DNA of 40,712 bases from CAKSXP01 sp964609305 (GTDB taxonomy: Bacteria > Bacillota > Clostridia > Oscillospirales > Oscillospiraceae), in NCBI GenBank assembly GCA_964609305.1, contig CAZSRK010000019.1, positions 1 through 40,712 on the forward strand, given 5' to 3'. The position numbers and the translations under genes were made by a program. The notes beneath the pieces were generated by a model. That model saw nothing but the letters and a program-made list of their open reading frames with translations, made no database searches and was not told the origin of the DNA. Of this stretch, positions 6,949-14,822 are shown in pieces. Position 1 is the stretch's first letter. Each line of letters opens with the position of its first letter.

Positions 6949-8994
6949 TTACTCTGCCTCGGCGAGGGCCTTGGCCTCCTCAATGACCTTCTGCTGGACA
7001 TTTGCGGGAGCCTCCTGATAGCGGATGAATTTGCAGGTGAAGGAGCCGCGTCCCTGTGTCATGGAGCGCAGGTCTATGGTATAGGAGCTCATCTCAGCCA
7101 TCGGGACCTCCGCCTCAACGGTCTGCATGCCGTCCTCAGCGTTCATGCCAAGCACGGTGCCGCGGCGCTTGGAGCTGATATCGGACATGATGTCGCCAAG
7201 GTTGGCGTCGGGTATCGTGACCTTGAGCAGGCCGATAGGCTCGAGAATGGTAGGCTTAGCTCTGGGAATACCGTCCTGATAGGCCAGGCGGGCCGCAGTC
7301 TGGAAAGCCATATCGTTCGAGTCGACCGGGTGATATGAGCCATCGTACAGCGTAGCCTTAAGACCGACGAGAGGATATCCGGCCAGCACGCCTTTCTGCA
7401 CGGCGTTGCGCAGGCCCTTTTCAACGGAGGGGAAGAAGTTCTTGGGCACGCTGCCGCCGAATACCTCCTCCGCGAAGATCATATCGTCAGACTCATCCTG
7501 AGGCTCAAAGCGAATCCAGACATCGCCGAACTGGCCGCTGCCGCCGGACTGTTTCTTATGGCGTCCATGCGCCTCGACCTTGCCGTTTATCTTCTCACGG
7601 TAAGCCACGCGCGCGGGCTGGAGCTCGGTCTCGACGCCGAAACGGCTTTTGAGCTTGGAGCAGAGCACGTCGACCTGTATGTCGCCGGCGCCGGAGATGA
7701 CCATCTGGTGGGTCTCGCCGTTGTTGACCAGGGTAAAGGAGATATCCTCCTCGTTCAGGCGGGCCAGACCGGAGGCGACCTTGTCGTCCTGGCCTTTGGT
7801 CTTGGGGCTTATCGCCATGGAATAGCAGGGCTCCGCGATGTCGATGGGCGGGAAAGTGACCGGGTGCTTGGCGTCGCAGACGGTATCTCCCGTCTTCCAC
7901 TCCATCTTGCCGACGGCGGCGATGTCCCCGCAGGGTATCTCCTTGATTTCGACGTTCTTCTTGCCCGTCATGGTATACAGACGGCCGAGCTTGTCAGTCG
8001 AGTCGCTGCGGGTATTGAGCAGGGGAGTATCGCCGGTCACCTTTCCGGAGAGAACCTTTATAAAGGAATATTTTCCGAACTGATCGGATATGGTCTTGAA
8101 AACGAAAGCTGCGGTGGGGCCGTTCTCGTCGATGGCAAAGTCTTCGCCGTCGACAGTCTTTACAGGGGGCGCCTCAACGGGAGAGGGGACATAGTTGATG
8201 ATGCCCTGCATGAGGCTCTCGGTTCCGACACCGGTCATCGCACAGCCGCAGAATACAGGTATGACGCTGCGCTCGGCTACGCCGGCTTTGAGCCCCTCGG
8301 CGATCTCCGAGTCAGTGAGCTCCATTGTGTCAAAGAATTTCTCCATAAGCTCATCGGTGACGGCGGCGGCCTCCATCAGGGCCTCGCGCAGCTCGGCAAC
8401 GGTATCCGCGTCTGCGGCGGGCACGTCGCACTTCGTGGTCTTGTTGCCGGAGGTCTTGTACCCGACATTGTGGACAAGGTCGATCACACCGCTGCCGTCG
8501 CTCATCGGGGCAGTGACGGCACAGATGACGCTACCATATTTCTCCTTGAGAGCCTCGAGCACGCCTGTAAAGTCGCCGTGCTCCTCATCGATCTTGGAGA
8601 CATAAAACATGCAGGGGAGATTGGCCTGCTTGAGAGTTTTCCATGCGCGCTCGGCACCGACGGTCACACCGTCCTTGGCAGAGCAGACGATAACGCCGCA
8701 CTCGGCGACGCGGATTGCCGCCTGGACTTCACCGGCAAAGTCGAAATAGCCCGGAGTGTCCAGTACATTGATCTTGCAGCCGCCGAACTCAACGGGAGCG
8801 ATAGAGGTGGAAATACTGATCTGGCGCTTGATTTCCTCAGCGTCATAGTCGCAGACGGTGTTGCCGTCCGTGACCTTGCCCTGGCGGTCGATGGCGCCGG
8901 TCAGATAAAGCATATTCTCGGTGAGGGTGGTTTTACCGTTGCTGCCGTGACCCATGAGGCAGATGTTGCGGATATTCTTCGATGCAAAGCTCAT
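6949..8994 (-). CDS. Elongation factor G-like translational GTPase (EF-G paralogue)
   Basis: 681 aa, EF-G domain layout. Visible motifs are G1 GHGSNGKTT (15-23), switch region QISISTSIAP (58-67), G3 DTPGYFDF (79-86) and a G4-like SKID (133-136). Domain IV contains GQFGDVWIRFEP and domain V ends the protein. Canonical EF-G has GHIDAGKTT and NKMD, so this is a diverged paralogue of the kind often labelled EF-G-like or FusA2, not the main fusA, which normally sits with rpsL/rpsG. It probably acts on the ribosome, but its specific role is not known. The start at 8994 is chosen because AAGGAG lies about 10 bases upstream; the frame stays open to 9051 without a ribosome site. It is a single-gene unit with its own promoter and terminator. 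Confidence 0.9.
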   Translation of the reverse strand: MSFASKNIRNICLMGHGSNGKTTLTENMLYLTGAIDRQGKVTDGNTVCDYDAEEIKRQISISTSIAPVEFGGCKINVLDTPGYFDFAGEVQAAIRVAECGVIVCSAKDGVTVGAERAWKTLKQANLPCMFYVSKIDEEHGDFTGVLEALKEKYGSVICAVTAPMSDGSGVIDLVHNVGYKTSGNKTTKCDVPAADADTVAELREALMEAAAVTDELMEKFFDTMELTDSEIAEGLKAGVAERSVIPVFCGCAMTGVGTESLMQGIINYVPSPVEAPPVKTVDGEDFAIDENGPTAAFVFKTISDQFGKYSFIKVLSGKVTGDTPLLNTRSDSTDKLGRLYTMTGKKNVEIKEIPCGDIAAVGKMEWKTGDTVCDAKHPVTFPPIDIAEPCYSMAISPKTKGQDDKVASGLARLNEEDISFTLVNNGETHQMVISGAGDIQVDVLCSKLKSRFGVETELQPARVAYREKINGKVEAHGRHKKQSGGSGQFGDVWIRFEPQDESDDMIFAEEVFGGSVPKNFFPSVEKGLRNAVQKGVLAGYPLVGLKATLYDGSYHPVDSNDMAFQTAARLAYQDGIPRAKPTILEPIGLLKVTIPDANLGDIMSDISSKRRGTVLGMNAEDGMQTVEAEVPMAEMSSYTIDLRSMTQGRGSFTCKFIRYQEAPANVQQKVIEEAKALAEAE

Positions 8995-9056
8995 ATGGGT
9001 GTTTCTCCTTACTTGTATATTTAAGTTTTGTATATCTGTTTTTACACGCACGAAAA

Positions 9057-9085
9057 ATTATACACCAATTAATCAACTAAATCAA
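9057..9085 (-). promoter_or_regulatory. Promoter of the EF-G-like gene
   Basis: Minus strand: -35 TTGATT (complement of 9080-9085), 17-bp spacer, perfect -10 TATAAT (complement of 9057-9062). It lies about 60 bp before the start at 8994 and after the end of the upstream gene (9117), so this gene is a separate transcription unit. Confidence 0.8.
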
Positions 9086-9116
9086 CAGAAAAATTGGCAC
9101 TTTTGTTGCCCCTGTC

Positions 9117-11375
9117 TCAGCTTGTCAATCCGAAAGTCAGCGCCAGCACAGGTACGAACCACAGCAGCATAAAACTTGCCGCGTTGCCGGCGGAGGCCGC
9201 ATCAAAGGAACCGGCCCAGCACAGCAGGAACATGAGCACAAGCCCCATCACAGAGCCTATCAGAGACAGGAGTGTGCAGAGCTTTGATACCGTACACAGA
9301 CGGGTGGCGGTTTCTGCCGCCTCCACCATGGGCGCAAGGCCCTCCCGAGAGAGTACCGCGGCCGGGGAAGTGTTCTCATCTGGCTGCCTTGCCGATATCG
9401 CATAGCGGTCTGCGAAAGACGGGAAGTCCAGGCCATCCGACGGGATACGGAACTTCTGCTTTATCAGAAGCGGGGATATGTTTACGTCGCGTATTGCAAA
9501 AAGAGGCGATTTTTTGCCGCGCAGCATCATGACCAGCGCATCCTGTACCGAGGAGACGGGGGAATAGCGTACGTTGAAAAATCCGGCCAGGGAGCCGTTT
9601 ATCGCCGTAAACAGTGTCGTTTTCGACACGCCCTTCTTCGGCAGGCGCACGCCCATGAGCTGCATGAACCCGGTCGAGCCGACATATACCTGATCGCCGC
9701 CGACGAAGGCTGTGAAGCCGCCTCCTTCATGCGTTGAAAAGTTTTCGACGTGCCGCATGGTGCAGCCGCTGCGGCGCATGAGCTCTGTAAACGAGGTTGC
9801 CAGAGCGCAGCCGGAGGCGGCCAGCACGCTTCCTGTGCAGCTTATGACAGTGTCGGTAAAGGTGCCCTCGACGATGCGGATGCTCTCTACCGCGATAGTG
9901 CCGGCAGGGAAGATGTCCGAGTCTGTAACGACGATGCGCCTGGCCCTGCTTATCTCCGAACAGCCGCGCCAGCCGGAAAGGGCGGCGCCGCTCCTGAACA
10001 TACGCTTTGCCGCAACACAGTAGGGAAGGGCAAAGCTGATGACGCTGGAAAAGGAAGCGCTCACGGCAATAAGCGCTGACAGGATATGGAAAAACGAGCC
10101 GAATCCGACCTTGAACGCGGCCACAAGAGCAAACAGCACGGACGCGACGACAAGTATCGGCGCTGCCGTGAGATAGGCCTCCTCACAGCAGTCGGGCTCC
10201 TCAGACCGGCGGACAAAGCCGGTTATGGGGATACGGAACTTCATAAGCGCGCCGTCGCCGTCGGCCACGTCCTGCTCACAGGACACGGCATATGGGGATC
10301 TTGCGTGTGCCGCGGTGTAAAAGCTGATGCGCAGAGCGCTGCACTCGAGCTTGGAGGCCCAGAGCGCGAAGAGTATGGACAGGGAGGATACTGCACAAAA
10401 CGGCAGGCCAAAGGTTTCGTTTCCGGTCGCCGCGATAATAATAGTATCAAGGATCGAAAAGATGCATGACAGTGAGCACAGCGATTCTCCTGCGGGTGTG
10501 CCGCGGATAAGACTGGCGATGCCGGAAGTAAAGACGTCAAGTCCCGTTATCATGACGGCAAGCTGGATTATAAGGCACATGAGCGCGCAGACGGTGACGC
10601 TGCTTCCAAGCGCACCGAAAAGCGGCAGCGCCGAATCATAGGCAAAAGTGATGTAAAGCAGCAGCAGGCACAGCACGAAGGCAATGTGTGTACGCGTGCG
10701 GAAGGTCTTTGCCTGCGAGGCATAAAAGCGCGCTGCCTTGGATACCGGTATCTCCGGTATGGCATCGTCCTCGTCCTGTGACTGTGCGCTCTCGTCAGAG
10801 CTGTGCGGCGCCCTGTGTTTTCCGGCGGCAGCCAGCGATGCTATAAGTCCGAGTATTGGGGTGATAAAACCCTCCCCGCGCTTTTTCCTCGGCCGAAAGC
10901 GCTCATACTTTTCCTGCGCATCGTCTTCGGAATAATCTTCGTCGTAGTCGTTGTAAAGATCCCCGGCCTGCTGCCCGTAATCTCCGGAGGCGTAGTCCTC
11001 CCCCTCGTCCGCGCTTATCTCCCCGGACGCAAAATCCGTCCCGGGCTCTGATGCGGGCTCTTCCATTGCCGGTGTTTTTGCTCTGGACGGCGGCGCTTCC
11101 GGAGTGTGCGCTGAATGCCTGGACACAGGCTGCTCCTCAATGGCCCGCTCCGGTTCGGGCTCAGGCTCAGGCTCTTCCGGGGCGAACACAGGTTCGTCCG
11201 CAGAGAAGGACGCGGATGCGACCTCCTGCGCGGCCTCCATGACGATGCGGCGGCTTTCAGACCTGTTTTCGTCCAGGTCGCTCAGCGCCGCTTCGGATTT
11301 ATATTCGGCGATGATGGACTCCAGGCTGAAATCCTCGCCGGAAAGATCGAATTTAGTGCTGTCGAATTCTGACAT
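9117..11375 (-). CDS. Large membrane protein: degenerate P-type ATPase fold, probable pseudoenzyme
   Basis: 752 aa. Residues 1-225 are acidic, Glu/Pro/Ser-rich and disordered (EPEPEPE). About eight membrane segments follow in the spacing of P1B-type ATPases: roughly 230-345 (four), 403-455 (two) and 690-750 (two). At the usual CPC position the sequence reads ALPYC (P451). At the phosphorylation motif DKTGT it reads VVTDSDIF (D485). The N-domain keeps a VGGDQVYVGSTGFMQLMG core but lacks the HP motif, and no GDGxND is visible. The fold therefore appears conserved while ATP hydrolysis and metal transport are probably lost. Its start is one base after the rlmB stop, so it is coupled to metK-rlmB. 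A scaffold or regulatory role is inference. No metal-binding CxxC domain is present. Confidence 0.75.
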   Translation of the reverse strand: MSEFDSTKFDLSGEDFSLESIIAEYKSEAALSDLDENRSESRRIVMEAAQEVASASFSADEPVFAPEEPEPEPEPERAIEEQPVSRHSAHTPEAPPSRAKTPAMEEPASEPGTDFASGEISADEGEDYASGDYGQQAGDLYNDYDEDYSEDDAQEKYERFRPRKKRGEGFITPILGLIASLAAAGKHRAPHSSDESAQSQDEDDAIPEIPVSKAARFYASQAKTFRTRTHIAFVLCLLLLYITFAYDSALPLFGALGSSVTVCALMCLIIQLAVMITGLDVFTSGIASLIRGTPAGESLCSLSCIFSILDTIIIAATGNETFGLPFCAVSSLSILFALWASKLECSALRISFYTAAHARSPYAVSCEQDVADGDGALMKFRIPITGFVRRSEEPDCCEEAYLTAAPILVVASVLFALVAAFKVGFGSFFHILSALIAVSASFSSVISFALPYCVAAKRMFRSGAALSGWRGCSEISRARRIVVTDSDIFPAGTIAVESIRIVEGTFTDTVISCTGSVLAASGCALATSFTELMRRSGCTMRHVENFSTHEGGGFTAFVGGDQVYVGSTGFMQLMGVRLPKKGVSKTTLFTAINGSLAGFFNVRYSPVSSVQDALVMMLRGKKSPLFAIRDVNISPLLIKQKFRIPSDGLDFPSFADRYAISARQPDENTSPAAVLSREGLAPMVEAAETATRLCTVSKLCTLLSLIGSVMGLVLMFLLCWAGSFDAASAGNAASFMLLWFVPVLALTFGLTS

Positions 11376-11376
11376 T

Positions 11377-12135
11377 TTATGACTCCTTCATCCTCTGCCG
11401 AAGAGCCTCGTATATAACGATGGCCGCGGCGGCGGACGCATTGAGGGACGAGAGCTTCCCTTTCATCGGGATACTGACGAGAAAGTCGCAGTTTTCCTCC
11501 ACAAGGCGGCCCATGCCGCTGCCCTCCGAGCCGATCACAAGGCACAGCGGACCTGTAAGGTCCGTCTGCCACAACGGGCTCGCGCCGCCGGCGGCGGTGC
11601 CGTAGACCCAGAGCCCGGCCTGTTTCAGCTCGCGTATTGCGGAGCTGAGATTTGCCACGCGCGCAACGGCCATATGCTCGGCCGCACCGGCGCTGGTCTT
11701 GTCGACTATAGACGTCAGACCCGCGGAGCGGCGTTTGGGGATGACTATCCCGTGCACTCCCGCGCACTCGGCCGTGCGGATGATGGCACCGAGATTGTGC
11801 GGATCGCTTATCTCATCGCAGACGATGACAAACGGCTCCTGCCCACGCTGCCGCGCGATGTCAAGGATGTCATCTATCGTGCAGTACTCGCGCACTGCCG
11901 CCAGCGCAACTACGCCCTGATGTGCGCCTGTCGCGCTCATACCGTCGAGCTTGCGGCGGTCTGCCTCGACGACGACGATACCCATGCTCCGCGCGGTGGA
12001 TGCGATATGCCCCAGGGTTTTGTCCACCTCGCCCTTGGCTATATATATCTTATCTATGGCTCGTCCGGCGCGGAGAGCCTCCCGGACCGCATTGCGGCCC
12101 TCGATTATGCTTTCGCTGTCTTTTTCAAATGCCAT
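11377..12135 (-). CDS. rlmB: 23S rRNA 2'-O-ribose methyltransferase (RlmB/TrmH family)
   Basis: 252 aa, normal length for the family. An N-terminal substrate-binding domain (IIEGRNAVREAL) is followed by the SpoU knot domain. Motif 1 is DPHNLGAIIRTAE, motif 2 is LCLVIGSEGSGM and motif 3 is IPMKGKLSSLNASAAAAI; these form the SAM pocket. In RlmB the product is Gm2251 of 23S rRNA, using S-adenosylmethionine. TrmH-family paralogues have the same motifs, so the exact target site is less certain than the family. It is 19 bp downstream of metK, which supplies its cofactor, and one base upstream of the pseudo-ATPase gene. The start has a GGAGG site. Confidence 0.9.
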   Translation of the reverse strand: MAFEKDSESIIEGRNAVREALRAGRAIDKIYIAKGEVDKTLGHIASTARSMGIVVVEADRRKLDGMSATGAHQGVVALAAVREYCTIDDILDIARQRGQEPFVIVCDEISDPHNLGAIIRTAECAGVHGIVIPKRRSAGLTSIVDKTSAGAAEHMAVARVANLSSAIRELKQAGLWVYGTAAGGASPLWQTDLTGPLCLVIGSEGSGMGRLVEENCDFLVSIPMKGKLSSLNASAAAAIVIYEALRQRMKES

Positions 12136-12154
12136 AACGGCCTCCAGAGAGTGG

Positions 12155-13336
12155 TTATTTTACGCAGGCCCTGAGCGTTTCGGCCATATCCGTATGCTCC
12201 CAGGGCAGGTCGATATCCGTCCTGCCAAAGTGACCATAAGCAGCAGTGGGCAGATATATCGGACGGCGAAGGTCGAACAGGTCGATGATCGCCGCTGGAC
12301 GGAGATCAAAATTCTCCGTCACGATGCGCGTGATCTCCTGATCGGGGATAACGCCGGTGCCCTGCGTATCGATGAACAGGGACACGGGGTGCGCAACGCC
12401 GATGGCATAGGCTGTCTCAATATGGCAGCGGCGGGCAAGACCAGAGGCAACGATGTTCTTTGCAATGTACCGGGCCATATACGCCGCGCTGCGGTCGACC
12501 TTTGTCGGGTCCTTGCCCGAAAAGCAGCCGCCGCCGTGGGAGGCATAGCCGCCGTAGGTATCGACGATTATTTTGCGCCCGGTAAGGCCGGAGTCGCCGA
12601 CTGGACCGCCGACGACAAAACGTCCGGTGGGGTTTATGTACACCTTTGTCGCCGAGTCCATAAGACCCTCTGGAATGACGGGCTTGATGACCGTTTCGAG
12701 CACGGCTTCCCGCAGGGTCTCGATCGAGACATCGGGAGAGTGCTGTGTGGACAGGACGATCGCCGGGATATGAGCAACGCGGCCCTCCCCGTCATACCTG
12801 ATGCTTACCTGGCTCTTGCCGTCGGGGCGCAGCCAGTCCAGCTCCCCGGACTTTCTTACCTGTGCCAGACGGCGCGAGAGCTTGTGTGCATAGGAGATGG
12901 GCGCGGGCATCAGCTCCGGAGTTTCGTCGCAGGCGTAGCCGAACATCATACCCTGGTCTCCGGCACCTGTGTCGGCGTCCGCCTGGCTGTCGTAAGCCTT
13001 ATCCACGCCCTGGGCGATATCCGGGCTCTGCTCATCGATGGAGGTGAGCACGGCGCAGGACTTGTAGTCAAAGCCATATTCGGGCCGGTCATATCCAATC
13101 TGCCGTATCGTATCGCGTGCGATAGAGGGTATATCCACATAACAGTCGGTGGTTATCTCGCCCATAACGAGCACCATGCCCGTTGTACAAACCGTTTCAC
13201 AGGCGACACGGGCGTTTTTGTCGCGGGAGAGTATCTCATCGAGTACGGCGTCGGAGATCTGGTCGCAGAGCTTGTCCGGATGCCCTTCGGTCACGGACTC
13301 TGATGTAAAGATTCTGTTGGCGTTATATGTATTCAT
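12155..13336 (-). CDS. metK: S-adenosylmethionine synthetase
   Basis: 393 aa, the usual length. It makes S-adenosylmethionine from methionine and ATP in the cytoplasm. Visible signatures are FTSESVTEGHPDKLCDQISDA at the N-terminus, GAGDQGMMFGYA in the middle and GGGCFSGKDPTKVDRSAAY near the C-terminus, which hold the ATP, Mg2+ and K+ ligands. The ATG at 13336 (MNTYNANRIF) fits the family. The frame remains open for 30 more codons, but those are not protein-like and lack a ribosome site. It is the first gene of the metK-rlmB-pseudo-ATPase unit. I looked for a SAM riboswitch in the roughly 200-bp upstream region and saw none. Confidence 0.97.
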   Translation of the reverse strand: MNTYNANRIFTSESVTEGHPDKLCDQISDAVLDEILSRDKNARVACETVCTTGMVLVMGEITTDCYVDIPSIARDTIRQIGYDRPEYGFDYKSCAVLTSIDEQSPDIAQGVDKAYDSQADADTGAGDQGMMFGYACDETPELMPAPISYAHKLSRRLAQVRKSGELDWLRPDGKSQVSIRYDGEGRVAHIPAIVLSTQHSPDVSIETLREAVLETVIKPVIPEGLMDSATKVYINPTGRFVVGGPVGDSGLTGRKIIVDTYGGYASHGGGCFSGKDPTKVDRSAAYMARYIAKNIVASGLARRCHIETAYAIGVAHPVSLFIDTQGTGVIPDQEITRIVTENFDLRPAAIIDLFDLRRPIYLPTAAYGHFGRTDIDLPWEHTDMAETLRACVK

Positions 13337-13450
13337 TATGCAAAATACCTCGTTTCGGCAATTATTTATCTTTAACCAAAATATAATAGCATACAATTCC
13401 GTTTCGGGAAAGAGGAAAAATAACATTTATATTTATATATTGATATTGCG

Positions 13451-13480
13451 GCCAAAAGTTTCCCTTACAGCCAAAAGTTT
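13451..13480. repeat. 11-bp direct repeat in the metK / rhomboid-like divergent region
   Basis: GCCAAAAGTTT occurs at 13451-13461 and 13470-13480, one copy every 19 bp, between the divergent metK and rhomboid-like genes. It lies just upstream of the predicted rightward -35. Two sites nearly two helical turns apart suggest binding of a regulator dimer, but this is inference. Confidence 0.5.
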
Positions 13481-13492
13481 AAGATTTGTACA

Positions 13493-13521
13493 TAGACAAT
13501 AGCGTTAAAACAGGTTATTAT
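13493..13521 (+). promoter_or_regulatory. Promoter of the rhomboid-like gene
   Basis: -35 TAGACA (13493-13498), 17-bp spacer, -10 TATTAT (13516-13521). Transcription would start near 13528, just ahead of GGAGG at 13529-13533, giving a very short leader of about 14 nt before the ATG at 13542. Confidence 0.5.
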
Positions 13522-13541
13522 TTGTATTGGAGGTAATTCGA

Positions 13542-14390
13542 ATGAGAAAACTTATGCGGTCTGTCGACCGCTTCTGCGCCAGGCATCCACGCTTTGGCAT
13601 ACAAAACCTTATGATATTTATCGTCATCGGAAACGTTGTCGTCTGGCTGTTTTCGATGATGGACACGACCAGTACTCTTCTGGGATACCTGTATTTCAGC
13701 CCGTACCATATACTTCGGGGACAGGTGTGGAGGCTTATTACTTTCGCGCTTATACCTGAGAGCACGTCGCTTCTGTCCTTTGTGCTGTCACTGTATTTCT
13801 ACTATTTTATCGGTACAACGCTGGAGCGGCAGTGGGGAAAGGCCAAGTTCACGCTTTACTACATCTCCGGCATGCTCTTTACGATAATATACGGCTTTAT
13901 CGTCTATTTTGCCGCCGGTATAAATATGGGCGTGACGGCGACCTATATAAACCTTTCGATGTTTTTCTCCTTTGCCACGCTCTTTCCCGAGACGCGCGTA
14001 CTGCTGTTTTTCTTTATCCCGATAAAGATAAAATGGCTTGCTTATGTGGACGCCGCTTTCTTTGTGCTGGCCGTATTTACAAATTCGTTCCCGTTCAATC
14101 TCCTGCCGGTCGTTGCGGTGCTCAATTATCTGCTCTTCTGCGGGAGCTGGCTTTTCGACTTCATACGTCCGTCCCGTATAAAGCAGCATAGCCGCACGGT
14201 AAATTTCCGCCGTGAGGCCCAGCGGATAAACAGGGAGCGCGCCAGCGCGCCGTATAACCGCAGGTGTGAGGTATGTGGCAGGACGGACACGGACTATCCC
14301 AATCTGGAGTTTCGCTACTGCTCAAGGTGCGCGGGATATCACTGTTACTGCATCGATCATATAAATAACCACCGGCATTTCACCGAATAG
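13542..14390 (+). CDS. Rhomboid-fold membrane protein lacking catalytic residues, with C-terminal zinc knuckles
   Basis: 282 aa. About six membrane helices span residues 20-215 with rhomboid-like features: the HILRGQVWRLITFALIP region, then FYYFIGTTLERQWG (a WR...E.WG pattern), then GVTATYINLSMFFSFA. The active-site GxSG is replaced by GVTA, and the late helix (FNLLPVVAVLNYLLF) has no catalytic His. Proteolysis is therefore unlikely, and it resembles iRhom/derlin-type pseudoproteases. The C-terminal cytoplasmic tail holds a zinc-binding cluster (CEVCG, then YCSRCAGYHCYCIDH). The ATG at 13542 is preferred over a TTG at 13527 because GGAGG lies 8 bases before it. It is divergent from metK. A role in membrane-protein handling is inference. 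Confidence 0.75.
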   Translation: MRKLMRSVDRFCARHPRFGIQNLMIFIVIGNVVVWLFSMMDTTSTLLGYLYFSPYHILRGQVWRLITFALIPESTSLLSFVLSLYFYYFIGTTLERQWGKAKFTLYYISGMLFTIIYGFIVYFAAGINMGVTATYINLSMFFSFATLFPETRVLLFFFIPIKIKWLAYVDAAFFVLAVFTNSFPFNLLPVVAVLNYLLFCGSWLFDFIRPSRIKQHSRTVNFRREAQRINRERASAPYNRRCEVCGRTDTDYPNLEFRYCSRCAGYHCYCIDHINNHRHFTE

Positions 14391-14507
14391 AGTTTGCAAA
14401 AAAGAAAAAAATAGATATACGGGGAGGCTGAACTCCCCGGCTCTGCCGTGCGGGCGGCATGAAATGCGTGTCAGTGCGGTGAAGCAACGAGAAAGGAGCC
14501 GAGTAAA
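14391..14507. other. Short intergenic region before trxA
   Basis: Contains a small hairpin, CGGGGAG...CTCCCCG with a 6-nt loop around 14430-14450, between the rhomboid-like gene and the thioredoxin gene. No U tract follows it, so it may be a leader structure, not a terminator. No convincing promoter is seen. Confidence 0.35.
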
Positions 14508-14822
14508 ATGTCAGTAATTACTGTTACAGAGGATAATTTTCGCAACGAGGTATTGGACGCCGACAGGCCCGTACTTGTGGATTTCTGGGCCGACTGGTGC
14601 ATGCCCTGCCGCATGCTCTCCCCCGTGGTCGACGAGGTCGCCTCGGAGAAAGAGGATGTAAAGGTATGCAAGATAAACGTCGACGAGCAGCCGGAGCTCG
14701 CCTCAAAATTCGGCGTTATGAGTATCCCGACGCTCGTCGTGTTCAAAAACGGTCAGGCTGTCAGACGTTCCGTCGGCGTGATCCCCAAAGACGGCGTTAT
14801 TGCGCTTTTTGCCGATGTATGA
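14508..14822 (+). CDS. trxA: Thioredoxin
   Basis: 104 aa, a single thioredoxin domain of normal length. It reduces protein disulfides in the cytoplasm. The active site is WCMPC (C31 and C34) in place of the usual WCGPC. The cis-Pro loop is SIPTLVVFKNGQ, and the buried Asp (LVDFWAD) is present. A GGAG ribosome site lies upstream. Its stop codon overlaps the start of the reductase-like gene by 8 bases, so the two form a translationally coupled redox pair. The Met between the cysteines may shift redox potential or partner choice (inference). Confidence 0.95.
   Translation: MSVITVTEDNFRNEVLDADRPVLVDFWADWCMPCRMLSPVVDEVASEKEDVKVCKINVDEQPELASKFGVMSIPTLVVFKNGQAVRRSVGVIPKDGVIALFADV

Noticed and set aside
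7558..9024. 488-codon plus-strand frame opposite the EF-G-like gene
   Set aside because: It is an antisense shadow of a GC-rich gene. The minus strand has all the EF-G motifs.
13337..13541. SAM riboswitch upstream of metK
   Set aside because: I looked for the conserved SAM-I core and a following terminator on the minus strand and saw neither.
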